Source of the DNA: Saccharothrix sp. ALI-22-I
Lineage (GTDB): Bacteria; Actinomycetota; Actinomycetes; Mycobacteriales; Pseudonocardiaceae
Direction of reading: 5' to 3'
DNA length: 44,812 nt
NCBI RefSeq assembly: GCF_001984175.1
Contig: NZ_MTQP01000029.1
Coordinates: 1 to 44,812 of the forward strand
A model generated the notes under the pieces. That model had not been told where the DNA came from. It searched no databases and worked only from the letters and a program-made list of their open reading frames with translations. How positions within the stretch are numbered: position 1 is the stretch's first letter; every line of letters starts with the position of its first letter. This document shows, piece after piece, positions 8,737 to 17,756 of this stretch. The translations under genes and the position numbers were made by a program.

Positions 8737-9267
8737 TCAGTCCTCGTCCTCCTCGATGTCCGGGGCGTCGTCGGTGTCCTCTTCGGGGATGAGCACGGCG
8801 CGGATCGCCTCTCCCACGTCGTTCAATTGCTCGACGGGGATGGTGAGCTCGCCCTTGTAGACGCGGTGGTGTCCTCGTGCGGTGATCCGCCAGGTGCCGC
8901 GCAGTTCGGTGATGTCGGGGGCGTGGACGACCAGGGCAAACTCGTCGGGGTCGGTGTCGTGCACGTTTCGGGGGCGCAGTGCCTCCAGTGTCACGGTGAG
9001 CGTCGTCGACCCGTCGTTGCGGTACAGCACCCCGGTCCTTGTGGCGGCCGGTCGGAACACGTCGCCGCCCAAGAGGCTTGGAAACATCACCGACGGGGGC
9101 AGCAGCGCGGTAGCGGTGCCCCACCGGACGGGAGGGGTCGGCAGCGGTGAGGCGAGGTCGACCTGATTGGACTCGACCGGGTCGACGGCGGTGACCTCGC
9201 CCTGGATGTGGACCTGCACCTGCCATCGGCGGAGGGGGTCTTCCTCGGAGTCGTGAAGCGTCACCAC
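8737..9267 (-). CDS. Hypothetical protein with acidic C-terminal tail
   Basis: A 176-residue soluble protein that I do not recognise. It alternates beta-type segments (TTLTVTLEAL, TWRITARGHH, KGELTIPVEQL) and ends in a strongly acidic stretch (EEDTDDAPDIEEDED). No signal peptide or membrane segment is seen. The start is one of two tandem GTG codons near 9267. It stands alone, convergent to nothing, with mobile-element debris on its 5'-distal side. The beta-rich composition resembles small structural or phage-like proteins, but no function should be assumed. Confidence 0.6.
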   Translation of the reverse strand: MVTLHDSEEDPLRRWQVQVHIQGEVTAVDPVESNQVDLASPLPTPPVRWGTATALLPPSVMFPSLLGGDVFRPAATRTGVLYRNDGSTTLTVTLEALRPRNVHDTDPDEFALVVHAPDITELRGTWRITARGHHRVYKGELTIPVEQLNDVGEAIRAVLIPEEDTDDAPDIEEDED

Positions 9268-9693
9268 TCCATGATCACCGATGCGGTCTCACCTGCCGCC
9301 ATCGCCTCTGCGGAGGCCGCTCACTCTGCAAACACCCAGCTCAGCGCGTTGCTGCCTGACTACGCAATCGCCCTGCGTCCTCACCCTGGAGAGGCAACGC
9401 TGAAAAGGCTCTTTGATGACACCCGAACGGTGGATTCACCGACAAGACCCGCTGCGGAAGACAGCATCATATGCAAGCCTCGTGCTGAGGCCCTTGCCGC
9501 GATCCCGGTGGATCGGTGAGCGGCGTCAAATGTGATCAATGGCAGGCGAAGGGTGGTCCACGTATGCGGCGTACGCGGAGGGGTCGACAACGCGGCGAGT
9601 GGCCACAGTTGTCAACGGGATCCGCTGCGGATTTCCGGGAATCTCTTAGCAATTCACCGGTAGGCGCCGCGATGCCTGCTCGCCTTAGCTCTT

Positions 9694-9728
9694 CAGCTTG
9701 AACTCAAATTCTGAGCTGGTTCTTTTTT
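9694..9728 (+). terminator. Possible hairpin followed by a T-tract
   Basis: CAGCT (9694-9698) pairs with AGCTG (9714-9718) around an A/T-rich loop, followed by TTCTTTTTT. The stem is short, so this is weak. The T-tract is unusual for this GC-rich sequence and may instead be part of an upstream promoter element. Confidence 0.3.
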
Positions 9729-9820
9729 GCCAGTAACATGGCGGGCCTTCGATGATCATTCGATCACCCTCCGTGCTGACGGCTGGCGGGATCTGTCACC
9801 GGACTGTTCTGCCCGTAACC

Positions 9821-9836
9821 GGGGTGAGGTCACCCC
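9821..9836. promoter_or_regulatory. Palindrome GGGGTGA-GG-TCACCCC, candidate operator
   Basis: A perfect 7-bp inverted repeat with a 2-bp spacer ends 20 bases before the ATG of the GMC dehydrogenase gene. Its position in the 5' leader fits a repressor site or a leader hairpin next to the ribosome-binding site. No local regulator gene is adjacent. Confidence 0.35.
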
Positions 9837-9856
9837 AGATGCGAAGAGGGATATCA

Positions 9857-11770
9857 ATGACATCTTACGATGATGCAGAGCAGATAATTTTCCCAGCCGG
9901 TGCCGCGACGCAGACCAGCGCCGCAGAGGCCGCAAAAGGCGAGTGGGATGCCGTTATCGTCGGTGGCGGCATGGCAGGTTCCATCGTCGCCGAGCAGCTG
10001 AGCCAGGCAGGCTACAAGGTGCTGATTCTCGAAGCCGGCCCCGGCAAGGACCTGGACCTCGCCGAGTACGAGTCGTACCTGTCGCGGTTCTACGGCGCAG
10101 TCGTCAAGGACAACCAGTCTCCGTACCCGTTCAACCCGAATGCCCGGATGCCCAGGAGCACCGACACCATGCCGGTGCATCCGGACACGCCCCGAGACGA
10201 CTTCTACCTCGTACAAGAGGACAAGTACTGCACGGACACCACCTTCACTCGGGTCCTCGGCGGCACCTCCATGCATTGGGAGGGGAAAGCGCTGCGCATG
10301 CTTCCCGAGGACTTCGACCTGCAAACCAAGTACGGCCAGGGCCTGAACTGGCCGCTCAGCTATGACGACCTGGAACCCTACTATCGGCAGGCCGAGGCCG
10401 AACTGGGCGTAGCCGCCGAAGTCGAGGACCAGACATACCTGGGAATGCATTTCCCCAAGGGGTACGTGTTCCCGATGCACCGCATGCCGCCGTCCTATCT
10501 CGACCAGACGGTCGCCCGAGGCGTGGACGGCATGCGGGTCAACCTGGCGGACGACGATTACACACTTCAGGTACGGAGCTTTCCGCAGGCCCGTAACGGC
10601 GTGCCGAACGCCGCGTACGACGGCGGCAAGGGCTTCGTCCCGGTCGGCGCGGTGAGCACGAGCCAGGCGGAAGAAGGCGAGCGCTGCCAGGGCAACACCA
10701 ACTGCGTCCCGATCTGCCCCGTGCAGGCCAAATATCACGCGGGAAAGACGCTGGCCAAGGCGCTCCGCAAGGGCAACGTCAAGATCGTGACGCAAGCCGT
10801 CGCGTCCAAGGTCGAGATCAACGACCTGGACCGACGAGTAACCGGGATCACCATCAAGAACTACCACTCGCTCGACTCCGACAGTTACGAGACGTACACG
10901 GTGAAGGGCACCGTCTACATTCTCTGCGCGCACGCCATCGAGAACGCCCGGATCATGCTGGCCTCCGACATGCAGCGTATGAGCCGCAGCAAGCTGATCG
11001 GCTGCAACCTGATGGACCACGCCTACCTGCTGTCCTGGGGCCTGCTGCCCAAGCCGGCCGGCACGATGCGAGGCACAACCTGCACGAGCGGAATCACCGA
11101 CCTGCGCGGCGGGCGATTCCGTGTAACCCAGGCCGGATTCGGCGTGGACATCCACAACGACGGCTGGGGGTGGGCAACCGGCTCGCCCTACACGGACCTG
11201 GTCGAACTCGTCGACAAGCGGGGCCTGCGCGGGCCCGAGCTGCGCAGGACACTCGGGGACCAGATCTCCCGACAGCTCCTGCTGGCCTTCATGATCGACC
11301 TGCTGCCCGACAGGAGCAACACGGTCACTGTGGACGACCGGTACAAGGATGCCATCGGCAACTTGAAACCGGTCGTGTCGCTCAAGATCCCGCCCTACAC
11401 CATGCGGGGCGCTGCGTTCGCCCGCAAGCTCGCGACCGACATCTTCGAGAAGCTCGGCGCTGAGGACAAGACCCATTACGACGAGAAGAGCTACAGCGCT
11501 GTCGAGTACGACGGCCAGTGGTACAACATTTTGGGCGGCAACCACCTGGCGGGCACCCACATCATGGGAACCGACCCGACGAACTCGGTGGTCGACCACA
11601 CCCAGCAGTCGTGGGACCACGACAATCTTTACCTTGTCGGGCCTGGCAGCTTGCCGTCTATCGGGACTTCCAACATCAGCCTGACCATGGCGGCGCTCGC
11701 CTTCCGCAGTTCGATCCACATCGCCAGGTACCTGCGTGCCGCGAAGGCGCCGGTCACCGTCGGCAGCTAA
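9857..11770 (+). CDS. GMC-family FAD-dependent sugar/polyol dehydrogenase, large subunit
   Basis: A 637-residue GMC-type flavoprotein. The N-terminal Rossmann motif is VIVGGGMAGSIVAEQLSQAG (from about residue 35), followed by an LEAGP turn. TRVLGGTSMHWEGKALR is the FAD-contact loop. A Cys-containing block, ERCQGNTNCVPICPVQAKYH, is typical of the gluconate/fructose/sorbitol dehydrogenase branch. The C-terminal block has HLAGTHIMGTDP and GTSNISLTMAAL, giving the His/Asn active-site pair. Members oxidise a sugar or polyol hydroxyl to a ketone. ATG 9857 follows gaagaggg by 7 bases. No Tat or Sec signal is visible, unlike most periplasmic relatives, so it is predicted cytoplasmic. A matching small-subunit gene lies downstream (13016). 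The substrate is unknown; pyranose or inositol are possible given the IolE-like neighbour. Confidence 0.85.
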   Translation: MTSYDDAEQIIFPAGAATQTSAAEAAKGEWDAVIVGGGMAGSIVAEQLSQAGYKVLILEAGPGKDLDLAEYESYLSRFYGAVVKDNQSPYPFNPNARMPRSTDTMPVHPDTPRDDFYLVQEDKYCTDTTFTRVLGGTSMHWEGKALRMLPEDFDLQTKYGQGLNWPLSYDDLEPYYRQAEAELGVAAEVEDQTYLGMHFPKGYVFPMHRMPPSYLDQTVARGVDGMRVNLADDDYTLQVRSFPQARNGVPNAAYDGGKGFVPVGAVSTSQAEEGERCQGNTNCVPICPVQAKYHAGKTLAKALRKGNVKIVTQAVASKVEINDLDRRVTGITIKNYHSLDSDSYETYTVKGTVYILCAHAIENARIMLASDMQRMSRSKLIGCNLMDHAYLLSWGLLPKPAGTMRGTTCTSGITDLRGGRFRVTQAGFGVDIHNDGWGWATGSPYTDLVELVDKRGLRGPELRRTLGDQISRQLLLAFMIDLLPDRSNTVTVDDRYKDAIGNLKPVVSLKIPPYTMRGAAFARKLATDIFEKLGAEDKTHYDEKSYSAVEYDGQWYNILGGNHLAGTHIMGTDPTNSVVDHTQQSWDHDNLYLVGPGSLPSIGTSNISLTMAALAFRSSIHIARYLRAAKAPVTVGS

Positions 11771-11834
11771 GACGGCCAACAGATCGGCGGTCGAACGCGA
11801 CACCGCCACCGCCACCGCCCACGATTGGGGGAAC

Positions 11835-13019
11835 ATGTCCGTTTCAGAATCCGTGTCCGTTGCAGAATCGGAGCCGTCCCAGGGCTCCATGATCCAGACC
11901 ATCGAGGAGCTACGCGAGTACCTCTACAAAGGGCTCCAGCTGGAGCATGCAACGCTCCCGCCCTACCTGACCGCCCTCTACTCGCTACACCCTGGGAAGA
12001 ACTCGGATGCCCGGCACGTCATCAGGGTCGTGGCCGTCGAGGAGATGCTGCACCTCACCCTGGTCGCGAACGTCCTGAACGCCGTGGGCGGGACGCCGAA
12101 CCTCACCAAGCGCGGCTTCGTGCCGAACTATCCGACGCGCCTGCCGGCTGGTCCGGATGACTTCGAGGTGCATCTCCGACCGTTCTCGCCCGAGGCTCTC
12201 GCCACGTTCCTGAGGATCGAGAAGCCCGCGCAGGCGGCTAGCGAGGAAGACAGGTTCGTACCGATGGACTGGGCGACCCTTGGACTGACGTCCAACGGCT
12301 CGGCGCCGTCACCGGACGAACTGGCGGAACTCGAGGAGTCCGGCACCGTCCTCGGCCTCGTCCCCGGAGACCCCACCCAGCGCTTCTCGAGCATCGGCGA
12401 GTTCTACGAAGAGATCATCCGGGGAATCAACCACCTGGAGGACCAGGCACGCAAGGTAGGGAAGACGATCTTCACTGGCAATCCCGCCCACCAGGTGACC
12501 CCCGAGTACTTCTACTCGGGTGGCGGCGACGTGATCAAGGTGACGGGGCGGGACACCGCGGTCGCGGCGCTCACCCTCGTCGCGGAGCAGGGTGAAGGGC
12601 TGCACGGCGCCATCTTCGACAACCAGGATGAAATCGCCCACTACTACAGGTTCCAGCAACTGGAGATGGGGAAGTACTACCAGAAGGGCGACGAGCCAGG
12701 CGATCCTTCCGGCCCGGATCTGCACGTCGACTGGAGTGCCGTCTATCCGGTGAAGCCGGACATCAAGCTGAAGCACCTCGAGGGAGACCCGGAAATCCTG
12801 GCGGCGGCCAAGGAATTCAACCAGTCCTATGCCGCCTTCCTCACGGACATCAATCTTGCCTACAACGGTCAGCCCGACCTGCTGCTCAAGGCCGTTTGGG
12901 AGATGTTCCGCATTCGCGACAGCATGAACCGCCTCATCCGCAACCCGCTCACAGGGCAGTCGGGGGAGAATGCCGGCCCGACATTCGAGCTCTGGCCGTC
13001 GAAGGAGGAGACACCGTGA
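11835..13019 (+). CDS. Ferritin-like protein of the VioB/iminophenyl-pyruvate dimer synthase type (PF12902-like)
   Basis: 394 residues. After a short polar N-terminus, residues 30-85 form the signature helices: LQLEHATLPPYLTALYSL (E37, H38) and AVEEMLHLTLVANVLNAVGG (E69, E70, H73), a candidate di-iron site. FVPNYPTRLP follows, as in VioB-type ferritin-like domains. A second helical region contains EFYEEIIRGINHLED and later helices continue to the C-terminus. In violacein-type pathways this domain is in a heme enzyme that couples imines from an amino-acid oxidase; here it sits between the two subunits of a GMC dehydrogenase, suggesting oxygen, peroxide or metal chemistry linked to sugar oxidation (inference). 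ATG 11835 has gggg just upstream. The stop overlaps the next start (GTGA), so expression is coupled. Confidence 0.8.
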   Translation: MSVSESVSVAESEPSQGSMIQTIEELREYLYKGLQLEHATLPPYLTALYSLHPGKNSDARHVIRVVAVEEMLHLTLVANVLNAVGGTPNLTKRGFVPNYPTRLPAGPDDFEVHLRPFSPEALATFLRIEKPAQAASEEDRFVPMDWATLGLTSNGSAPSPDELAELEESGTVLGLVPGDPTQRFSSIGEFYEEIIRGINHLEDQARKVGKTIFTGNPAHQVTPEYFYSGGGDVIKVTGRDTAVAALTLVAEQGEGLHGAIFDNQDEIAHYYRFQQLEMGKYYQKGDEPGDPSGPDLHVDWSAVYPVKPDIKLKHLEGDPEILAAAKEFNQSYAAFLTDINLAYNGQPDLLLKAVWEMFRIRDSMNRLIRNPLTGQSGENAGPTFELWPSKEETP

Positions 13020-13579
13020 CGCAAGGACCGACCGCTGATGAGAAGCTGCGCGAATTCGTGAAGTTCTCTGCCGCTGTGACCGGGTTCAGCGAGTTCGACC
13101 TGTGGGGAACCGGTCAGGCGGAGGCGTACTACGAAACGGTCGTGAATCAAGTAGGGCCGGATGCGATCCAGAATGCGATCTCTTCCGATCCCTCTGTCGT
13201 CCCCGCCGATCCGGTGGTGCAAAGCATCATCAAGCTCTGGTACGTCGGCGTCTGGTACGGCCCGGAACTGGCGGGACGTGTGGACGTGGCGGCCTGGACG
13301 GCGCCCGGTCGGAGCGGCGCGAAGCCCGCCGTCTCGGATGACAGCCAGCCCGAGGAAAGCTGGAACAGGCAGGCCGTGCCCGGACAGCACCAGGCCGGGG
13401 AAAGCGGCGCGTACGCCGAAGACGGACGCAAAGCCTTGTTCGTCGTCTCCTCCGAGGCATACACCGAAGGGCTGTTGTGGCGGGCGATCGGTGCCCACCC
13501 ATCCGGCGCGAAGGCGCCGGGCTACGGGTCGTGGGTCAATCCTCCCGCATTCGAGAACTACCAGAAGGAGCAAGTGTAA
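13016..13579 (+). CDS. FAD-sorbitol/fructose dehydrogenase-like small subunit
   Basis: 187 residues. It opens with a helix ending in FVKFSAAVTGFSEFDL, matching the 'LTGF' start of small subunits of FAD-dependent sorbitol/fructose dehydrogenases (PF12318-like). IIKLWYVGVWYG follows in the middle and EAYTEGLLWRAIGAHPSG and YGSWVNPPA near the end, the conserved C-terminal signature. Relatives carry a Tat signal that exports the complex; none is seen here, matching the absence of a signal on the large subunit. The GTG start at 13016 overlaps the previous stop and is preceded by a strong gaaggaggag. Its Gly/Pro/Ser-rich middle (about residues 90-140) is longer than usual. Predicted partner of the GMC protein; placing it after the ferritin-like gene is unusual. 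Confidence 0.75.
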   Translation: MTQGPTADEKLREFVKFSAAVTGFSEFDLWGTGQAEAYYETVVNQVGPDAIQNAISSDPSVVPADPVVQSIIKLWYVGVWYGPELAGRVDVAAWTAPGRSGAKPAVSDDSQPEESWNRQAVPGQHQAGESGAYAEDGRKALFVVSSEAYTEGLLWRAIGAHPSGAKAPGYGSWVNPPAFENYQKEQV

Positions 13580-14496
13580 TGACCGGCACTGTCCCGAATT
13601 TGAGTCGCGACAATGTATCACTCGGCGTGACGCCGACCCTGTGGTGGAACGACGACTTTCCGCTGATCGACATCGGAATCCCGTTCGAGCAATGCGTGAG
13701 CGAGATGGCGCTCGCGGGCTTCCAGGGCTGCAGCATCGGCCACAAGTACCCGGCCGACCCCGCTGTACTCAAGGCGGCACTCGACCTGCGCGGCCTGAGG
13801 GTGTCCGAGCCGTGGGTGAGCACCTACTTCACCATCGGCGACAAGGGCCGGACCGTCGAAAATTTCAAGAGGCAGCTGGAGTTTCTCGAGAAAGTGGGCG
13901 GCCAGGACATCGTGGTCGCAGAGTTCGGGCAGTCGTCGCACCTGCAGCCCATCCCTGTTTTCGAGCACCGCCCCCACTTCACCGAAGACGATTGGGGTCT
14001 CCTCACCAGCGGGCTCGACGAGATCGGAAAGCTGGCCGCGGATGGCGGGATGCGGCTCTGCTACCACCATCACATGGGCACCGGTGTGCAGACGGCCGAG
14101 GACATCGACAGGTTGATGGCGGGCACCAACCCGGACTACGTGCATCTGCTGTTCGACACCGGACATCTCCAGTTCGCGGGCGACGACCCGCTCGAGACCG
14201 CGGAGAGGCACAAGCAGCGAATCAAGCACGTTCACCTCAAGAACGTCCGCCAGTCGGTAGCCGAGAAGGTGAAGAGCGACCATCTCTCCTTCCAGGAGGG
14301 AATTCTGCAGGGCGTCTTCACCGTGCCCGGGGACCCAGAAGGCGCTATCGACTTCGAGCCCATCCTCTCGACGCTGGGGGAAGCCGGCTACGAGGGATGG
14401 CTGGTCGTCGAGGCCGAACAGAACCCGGCGACGGCATGCCCGCTGAAGTACGCCAAGATGGCCCGCGCTTACCTCACCGAAGTCCTGGGATGGTAA
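13579..14496 (+). CDS. IolE-like sugar phosphate isomerase/inosose dehydratase family protein
   Basis: A 305-residue xylose-isomerase-type TIM barrel. The N-terminus (GVTPTLWWNDDFPLID, IPFEQCVSEMALAGFQG, IGHKYPADPAVLK) strongly resembles 2-keto-myo-inositol dehydratase IolE. Metal and active-site blocks follow: VAEFGQ, LCYHHHMGTGVQT, LLFDTGHLQFAG, KHVHLKNV and WLVVEAEQ. IolE removes water from scyllo-inosose; other homologues isomerise or cleave 3-keto sugars. The start ATG overlaps the previous TAA (TAATG) with agaaggag upstream, so it is translationally coupled to the dehydrogenase small subunit. Since the upstream dehydrogenase makes a keto product, this enzyme probably uses it (inference). 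An exact substrate cannot be given, and no other inositol genes are nearby. Confidence 0.8.
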   Translation: MTGTVPNLSRDNVSLGVTPTLWWNDDFPLIDIGIPFEQCVSEMALAGFQGCSIGHKYPADPAVLKAALDLRGLRVSEPWVSTYFTIGDKGRTVENFKRQLEFLEKVGGQDIVVAEFGQSSHLQPIPVFEHRPHFTEDDWGLLTSGLDEIGKLAADGGMRLCYHHHMGTGVQTAEDIDRLMAGTNPDYVHLLFDTGHLQFAGDDPLETAERHKQRIKHVHLKNVRQSVAEKVKSDHLSFQEGILQGVFTVPGDPEGAIDFEPILSTLGEAGYEGWLVVEAEQNPATACPLKYAKMARAYLTEVLGW

Positions 14497-14498
14497 CG

Positions 14499-15491
14499 AT
14501 GAGCACACGCGACATCTATCTCAGCTTCTTCATGTTCACCGTCAACCTGCACCCGGATGATCCCCGGTACACCGAGGTCATCGTCAGGCACATGAAGGAG
14601 CTGCAGAACATCGGATACACGGGCTTCGACATGCCCGTTCTCCCGAACGACACGGGCAACCCCCAAGCGGACGTGCCTCGCTACGAAAAGCTCAGGCAGG
14701 CTCTCGACGCAGCCGGCTTGGAGGACGTAGGCCTGACCACCAACGTGGCCACGACGCCAGCCTACGATCCCACATCGCTGAACCCCGAGGAACGCGAGGC
14801 AGCCTTGGCCTACCTCAAGTCCCGGGTGGACATCACAGCGGCCCTGCGCGGAACCATCTTGGCAGGCCCCGTCCTGTTCCCCTACAACGTATTCCCCACC
14901 CTCAACGGCGAACCGCTGTGGAGTGACGCGCTGCAGGACTGGCTGCGGCCCCGGTACGACATCGCGCAGCCGATCTTTGAGCGGCTCGGCGAATACGCGG
15001 CGGAGAAGGGCGTCCAGGTCGCCATCGAACCCGTCGACCACTGGGAGACACCAGCCCCGAACATGGTGCGCGACGTGCTCGACTTCCTCGCCGGCGTGCG
15101 CAGTCCGAACGTCGGCGTGTGCGTGGACAGCTCCCACGTCGTCCTCGGCAGCAGCGGCCCGGATGCGTACCGCCGCGACATCCAGGATGCCGCCGACCAG
15201 CGGCGCCTGCACTACGTGCAGGTGTCCCCGCCGGATCGTGGCGAGGTCGCGGACAGCTGGATCCCCTGGCGCACGTTCCTCGATCCGGTCCTGCCCGTGT
15301 ACGACGGACCGCTGCTCATCGAAGTCTTCAACGCCATCCCGGCGTTCCTCACTTCATTGCGGCTGACAAGGCGGAAGTTCTGGATCCCCACGGAGGACGA
15401 GCCAGTTCCGGGCGTGCCGAGCGCCTACGAGGTTGCCGAGCACGGGATCAAGAAACTGCGTTCGGAGCTGGCCACGCTGCACGCGACATGA
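14499..15491 (+). CDS. Sugar phosphate isomerase/epimerase family protein (TIM barrel)
   Basis: 330 residues, a second xylose-isomerase-like TIM barrel distinct from its neighbour. Likely metal ligands sit in VAIEPVDHWETPAPN (Glu), GVCVDSSHVVLG (Asp, His), LHYVQVSPPDRGE and PLLIEVF (Glu), the Glu-Asp-His-Glu order of ketose 3-epimerases and keto-sugar isomerases. The start ATG at 14499 follows the upstream stop by 2 bases; an in-frame ATG at 14490 overlapping the previous gene is an alternative. It is the last gene of the operon: about 70 bases later the minus-strand integrase-like remnant begins. The likely role is epimerisation or isomerisation of a keto-sugar made by the GMC enzyme (inference). 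Confidence 0.8.
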   Translation: MSTRDIYLSFFMFTVNLHPDDPRYTEVIVRHMKELQNIGYTGFDMPVLPNDTGNPQADVPRYEKLRQALDAAGLEDVGLTTNVATTPAYDPTSLNPEEREAALAYLKSRVDITAALRGTILAGPVLFPYNVFPTLNGEPLWSDALQDWLRPRYDIAQPIFERLGEYAAEKGVQVAIEPVDHWETPAPNMVRDVLDFLAGVRSPNVGVCVDSSHVVLGSSGPDAYRRDIQDAADQRRLHYVQVSPPDRGEVADSWIPWRTFLDPVLPVYDGPLLIEVFNAIPAFLTSLRLTRRKFWIPTEDEPVPGVPSAYEVAEHGIKKLRSELATLHAT

Positions 15492-15564
15492 TCCGAGCTG
15501 CCCATCGGTCAAGGCGCCGTGAACGTCAGGTTGAGGATCGACGAGGGAGCTGCCGATGCCGCGG

Positions 15565-16080
15565 TCACGTCCGCTCCCGTTGACTGACGTCTGCGGCGTA
15601 GGCGGCCCAGACCCCGCCTGATGCCTGTTGCCACTGGACGGCCACTTTGACGTGGACCCGAGCATCCGGGCGAGGATTACCGCAGGCACTTCGGTGGCGA
15701 GGGTGAACAGCGCGGTGGAGCGATCCTGCTTGGGCCGGATCCCGACCTTGTGGAGGCGCCGGCAGATCTGGTCTTCGCTGAGGGGGCGCCCCTGCTGGCC
15801 TCCGGGGAAGAGCCAGGGGGGCGTCCTCCGGGGTGTCGATCTTGGCTTGCCGCAGCGGGTGGCGACGAGCTCGCGGACCAGGCTGGCCGGCGGCGCTGGG
15901 AGGACGACCGACGAGGTGCCGAACGTGATGGAGACGCCGTCGAAGTCGACGTCATCGACAGTGAGTTGGCTGATAGTGGCGATCTTCTGTGCGTAGAGGA
16001 TCAGCAGCAGTCCCGCGATGCGGTCCGGGTTCGGCAGGGTGTCGTCGTTGAGGAGGAGCCGGGCGTCCGCTCGGTGCCGC
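15565..16080 (-). pseudogene. Integrase-like (tyrosine-recombinase-type) protein, 3' fragment
   Basis: The minus strand reads RLLLNDDTLPNPDRIAGLLL, LYAQKIATISQLTVDDVDFD and ICRRLHKVGIRPKQDRSTAL, then ATEVPAVILARMLG. After a one-base shift come VHVKVAVQWQQASGGVWAAY and AADVSQRERT before a stop at 15565. This is the C-terminal half of a common actinobacterial integrase-like protein in which helix-rich repeats end in a phage-integrase-like fold. A stop near 16080 cuts off the N-terminal part, and a frameshift lies near 15655. It marks a recombination boundary just after the GMC operon. Confidence 0.65.
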
Positions 16081-16400
16081 TGTCAGGCTTGGGATGCGCC
16101 CCCTTGGCTCCACCTTCGGTTCACGGTCGGCACGGCAACGGCACGCCACCACCCACATTGCCCACTCGTCCCACCCACCAAGGTGATGAGCGAACCGAAC
16201 CTCCACCGCACTGCAGCAGCTCCCGATGCGGTCCGCGCGGGACGCACTCGCACACGGTCGGCGATGACGTCACGGCTACCGTCACCAGGACGGCTTGTCC
16301 GGGCACGGGACGGGCGACACCGACTCCACAGGACTCCACCGTAGAGCAGGGGCAAAACCAGCGTTCCGCTTATCCAGCCGTCGAACGCGGGGAGATCCTC

Positions 16401-17523
16401 ATGACAGGCCGCCGATTCCTCCTCGCCGGCGCAGTCGTGGTCGCCGCGGTGGTGCTGCCGGCTGGGACGGCTCACGCCGACGTACCAGCGGGTGCGTGCG
16501 CGTTGGCCGCCGCCAGTGCGCACCTGACCGAAGGTGTGCCCACTCCGCGTCGTACGGCGCGATGCGGGCCACAATGGTGTTCGTCGACTTCTCCGACGCG
16601 CCGGCCAACGACTCGACCACCGGCCTGCGCGACCAGCTGCTGCCCGGCGGCCCGGACTGGTTCTCCACGAGCTCCTACGGCAACCTGACGATGGCGGTCA
16701 ATGCCGTCACCGACAGGTTCTACCGCCTGCCGCGACCGTCCACCGACTACGGCTGGCGACGCGGCCTTACCGCGCAGGCCCACGCCCACTACCTCAACGA
16801 CGCGCTGACCGCCGTCGGCCGGACCGTGTCGTTCAGCGGCACGCACCTGCTCTACGTCGTGCCCACCCGCGCGGCGGGCGAGATCTCCTTCAGCATCGCC
16901 TCCCTGGGCCCGCTTACCGCGCCAGACGGCACGGTCATCGCCAGGTCGCGTCACCTTCGGCTAGGACACGGCGCACTGGGCAACAAGGTCCTCAACCACG
17001 AGACCGGGCACGCGCTCGGTCTGCCGGACCTCTACGGCTACGGCGGCGACGTGCACCGGTTCGTCGGCGGCTGGGACCTAATGGGCCTGATCCCCGGACC
17101 GAGCCCGGACCTGTTGGCCTTGCACAAGTGGAAGCTGAGCTGGCTGCGTGAGCACCACCGGCCGCTACATCGACACCCTCGTTCCGATCTTGGTGCCGGG
17201 CGGACGCAAGGCCGTGGTGATCCGCACCAGCGACCACCGCACTGGTGACCGAGGCGCGAGCACGCACCGGCCTGGACTCCGCCGCCTGGCCCACCGGCGT
17301 CCCGGTGTACTCCGTGAACACGGCCGCCGCTTCCGGCAACGGGCCCGTGCTGATCAGGGATGCGCGGCCAAGCTCGGGTGGCTGCGACGGGCACGAGCTC
17401 AACGACGCGCCGTTCACGGTGGGCAGCCGGTTCCACGACACGGCGAGCAACACCACGATCGACGTGATCAGCCGGTCCGGCGACGACTACCGGATCACCA
17501 TCGCGTTCGGAGTCGCACCGTAA
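16401..17523 (+). pseudogene. Secreted M6-like metalloprotease, frameshifted
   Basis: ATG 16401 begins a Sec/Tat-like signal peptide (MTGRRFLLAGAVVVAAVVLP, ending TAHADVP). After a shift near 16545 the frame reads ATMVFVDFSDAPANDS and SYGNLTMAVNAVTDRFYRLP, then LNHETGHALGLPDLYGYGG. That is an HExxH-type zinc motif with Thr and the Met-turn-like GGWDLMG, as in immune-inhibitor-A/M6-type proteases. Two further shifts near 17150 and 17245 lead to VYSVNTAAASGNGPVLI and a C-terminus ending FGVAP at 17523. At least three frameshifts separate contiguous family blocks. It is either a decayed exoprotease gene or a poorly sequenced stretch. Confidence 0.7.
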
Positions 17524-17756
17524 TCCACTGAGCATGTAGGCATGATGTCGCGATCCCACCAGGTCGTTCGGGAAGCCACAGGATCGATGCAACCCCTGGC
17601 CATGCTTCTTCATCGCCGAACACCTTCGACACGACGCTGAGCCTGCCTGCGGAACATCCCACCTCCGCTGCGGACAGAGCGCCGCGCTCGGGCGCTTCGT
17701 CCTGGACATCGTCGGCTCCTTCCTGTCGGGGGCGCGTCGGTGCGGCGGTCGCCGGG

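Larger units (their letters stand above)
9268..9856. other. Intergenic region before the GMC operon
   Basis: 590 bases without a supported gene. It holds an A/T-rich stretch around 9690-9740 and a short palindrome at 9821-9836, listed separately, and must contain the operon promoter. Confidence 0.5.

Noticed and set aside
9854..11902. A 682-codon open frame antisense to the GMC dehydrogenase gene
   Set aside because: Its composition is that of the antisense of a GC-rich gene (Val/Arg/Gly/Asp-rich, no motifs), while the plus strand shows all GMC signatures.
13161..15491. A 776-codon fusion upstream of the second TIM-barrel enzyme
   Set aside because: The upstream part overlaps the small-subunit and IolE-like genes in another frame and has no domain; the start is at 14499.
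9857..15491. C-glycoside deglycosylation cluster
   Set aside because: The GMC oxidase and TIM barrels would fit, but no small deglycosidase beta subunit is present, and the PF12318-like subunit and ferritin-like gene point elsewhere.
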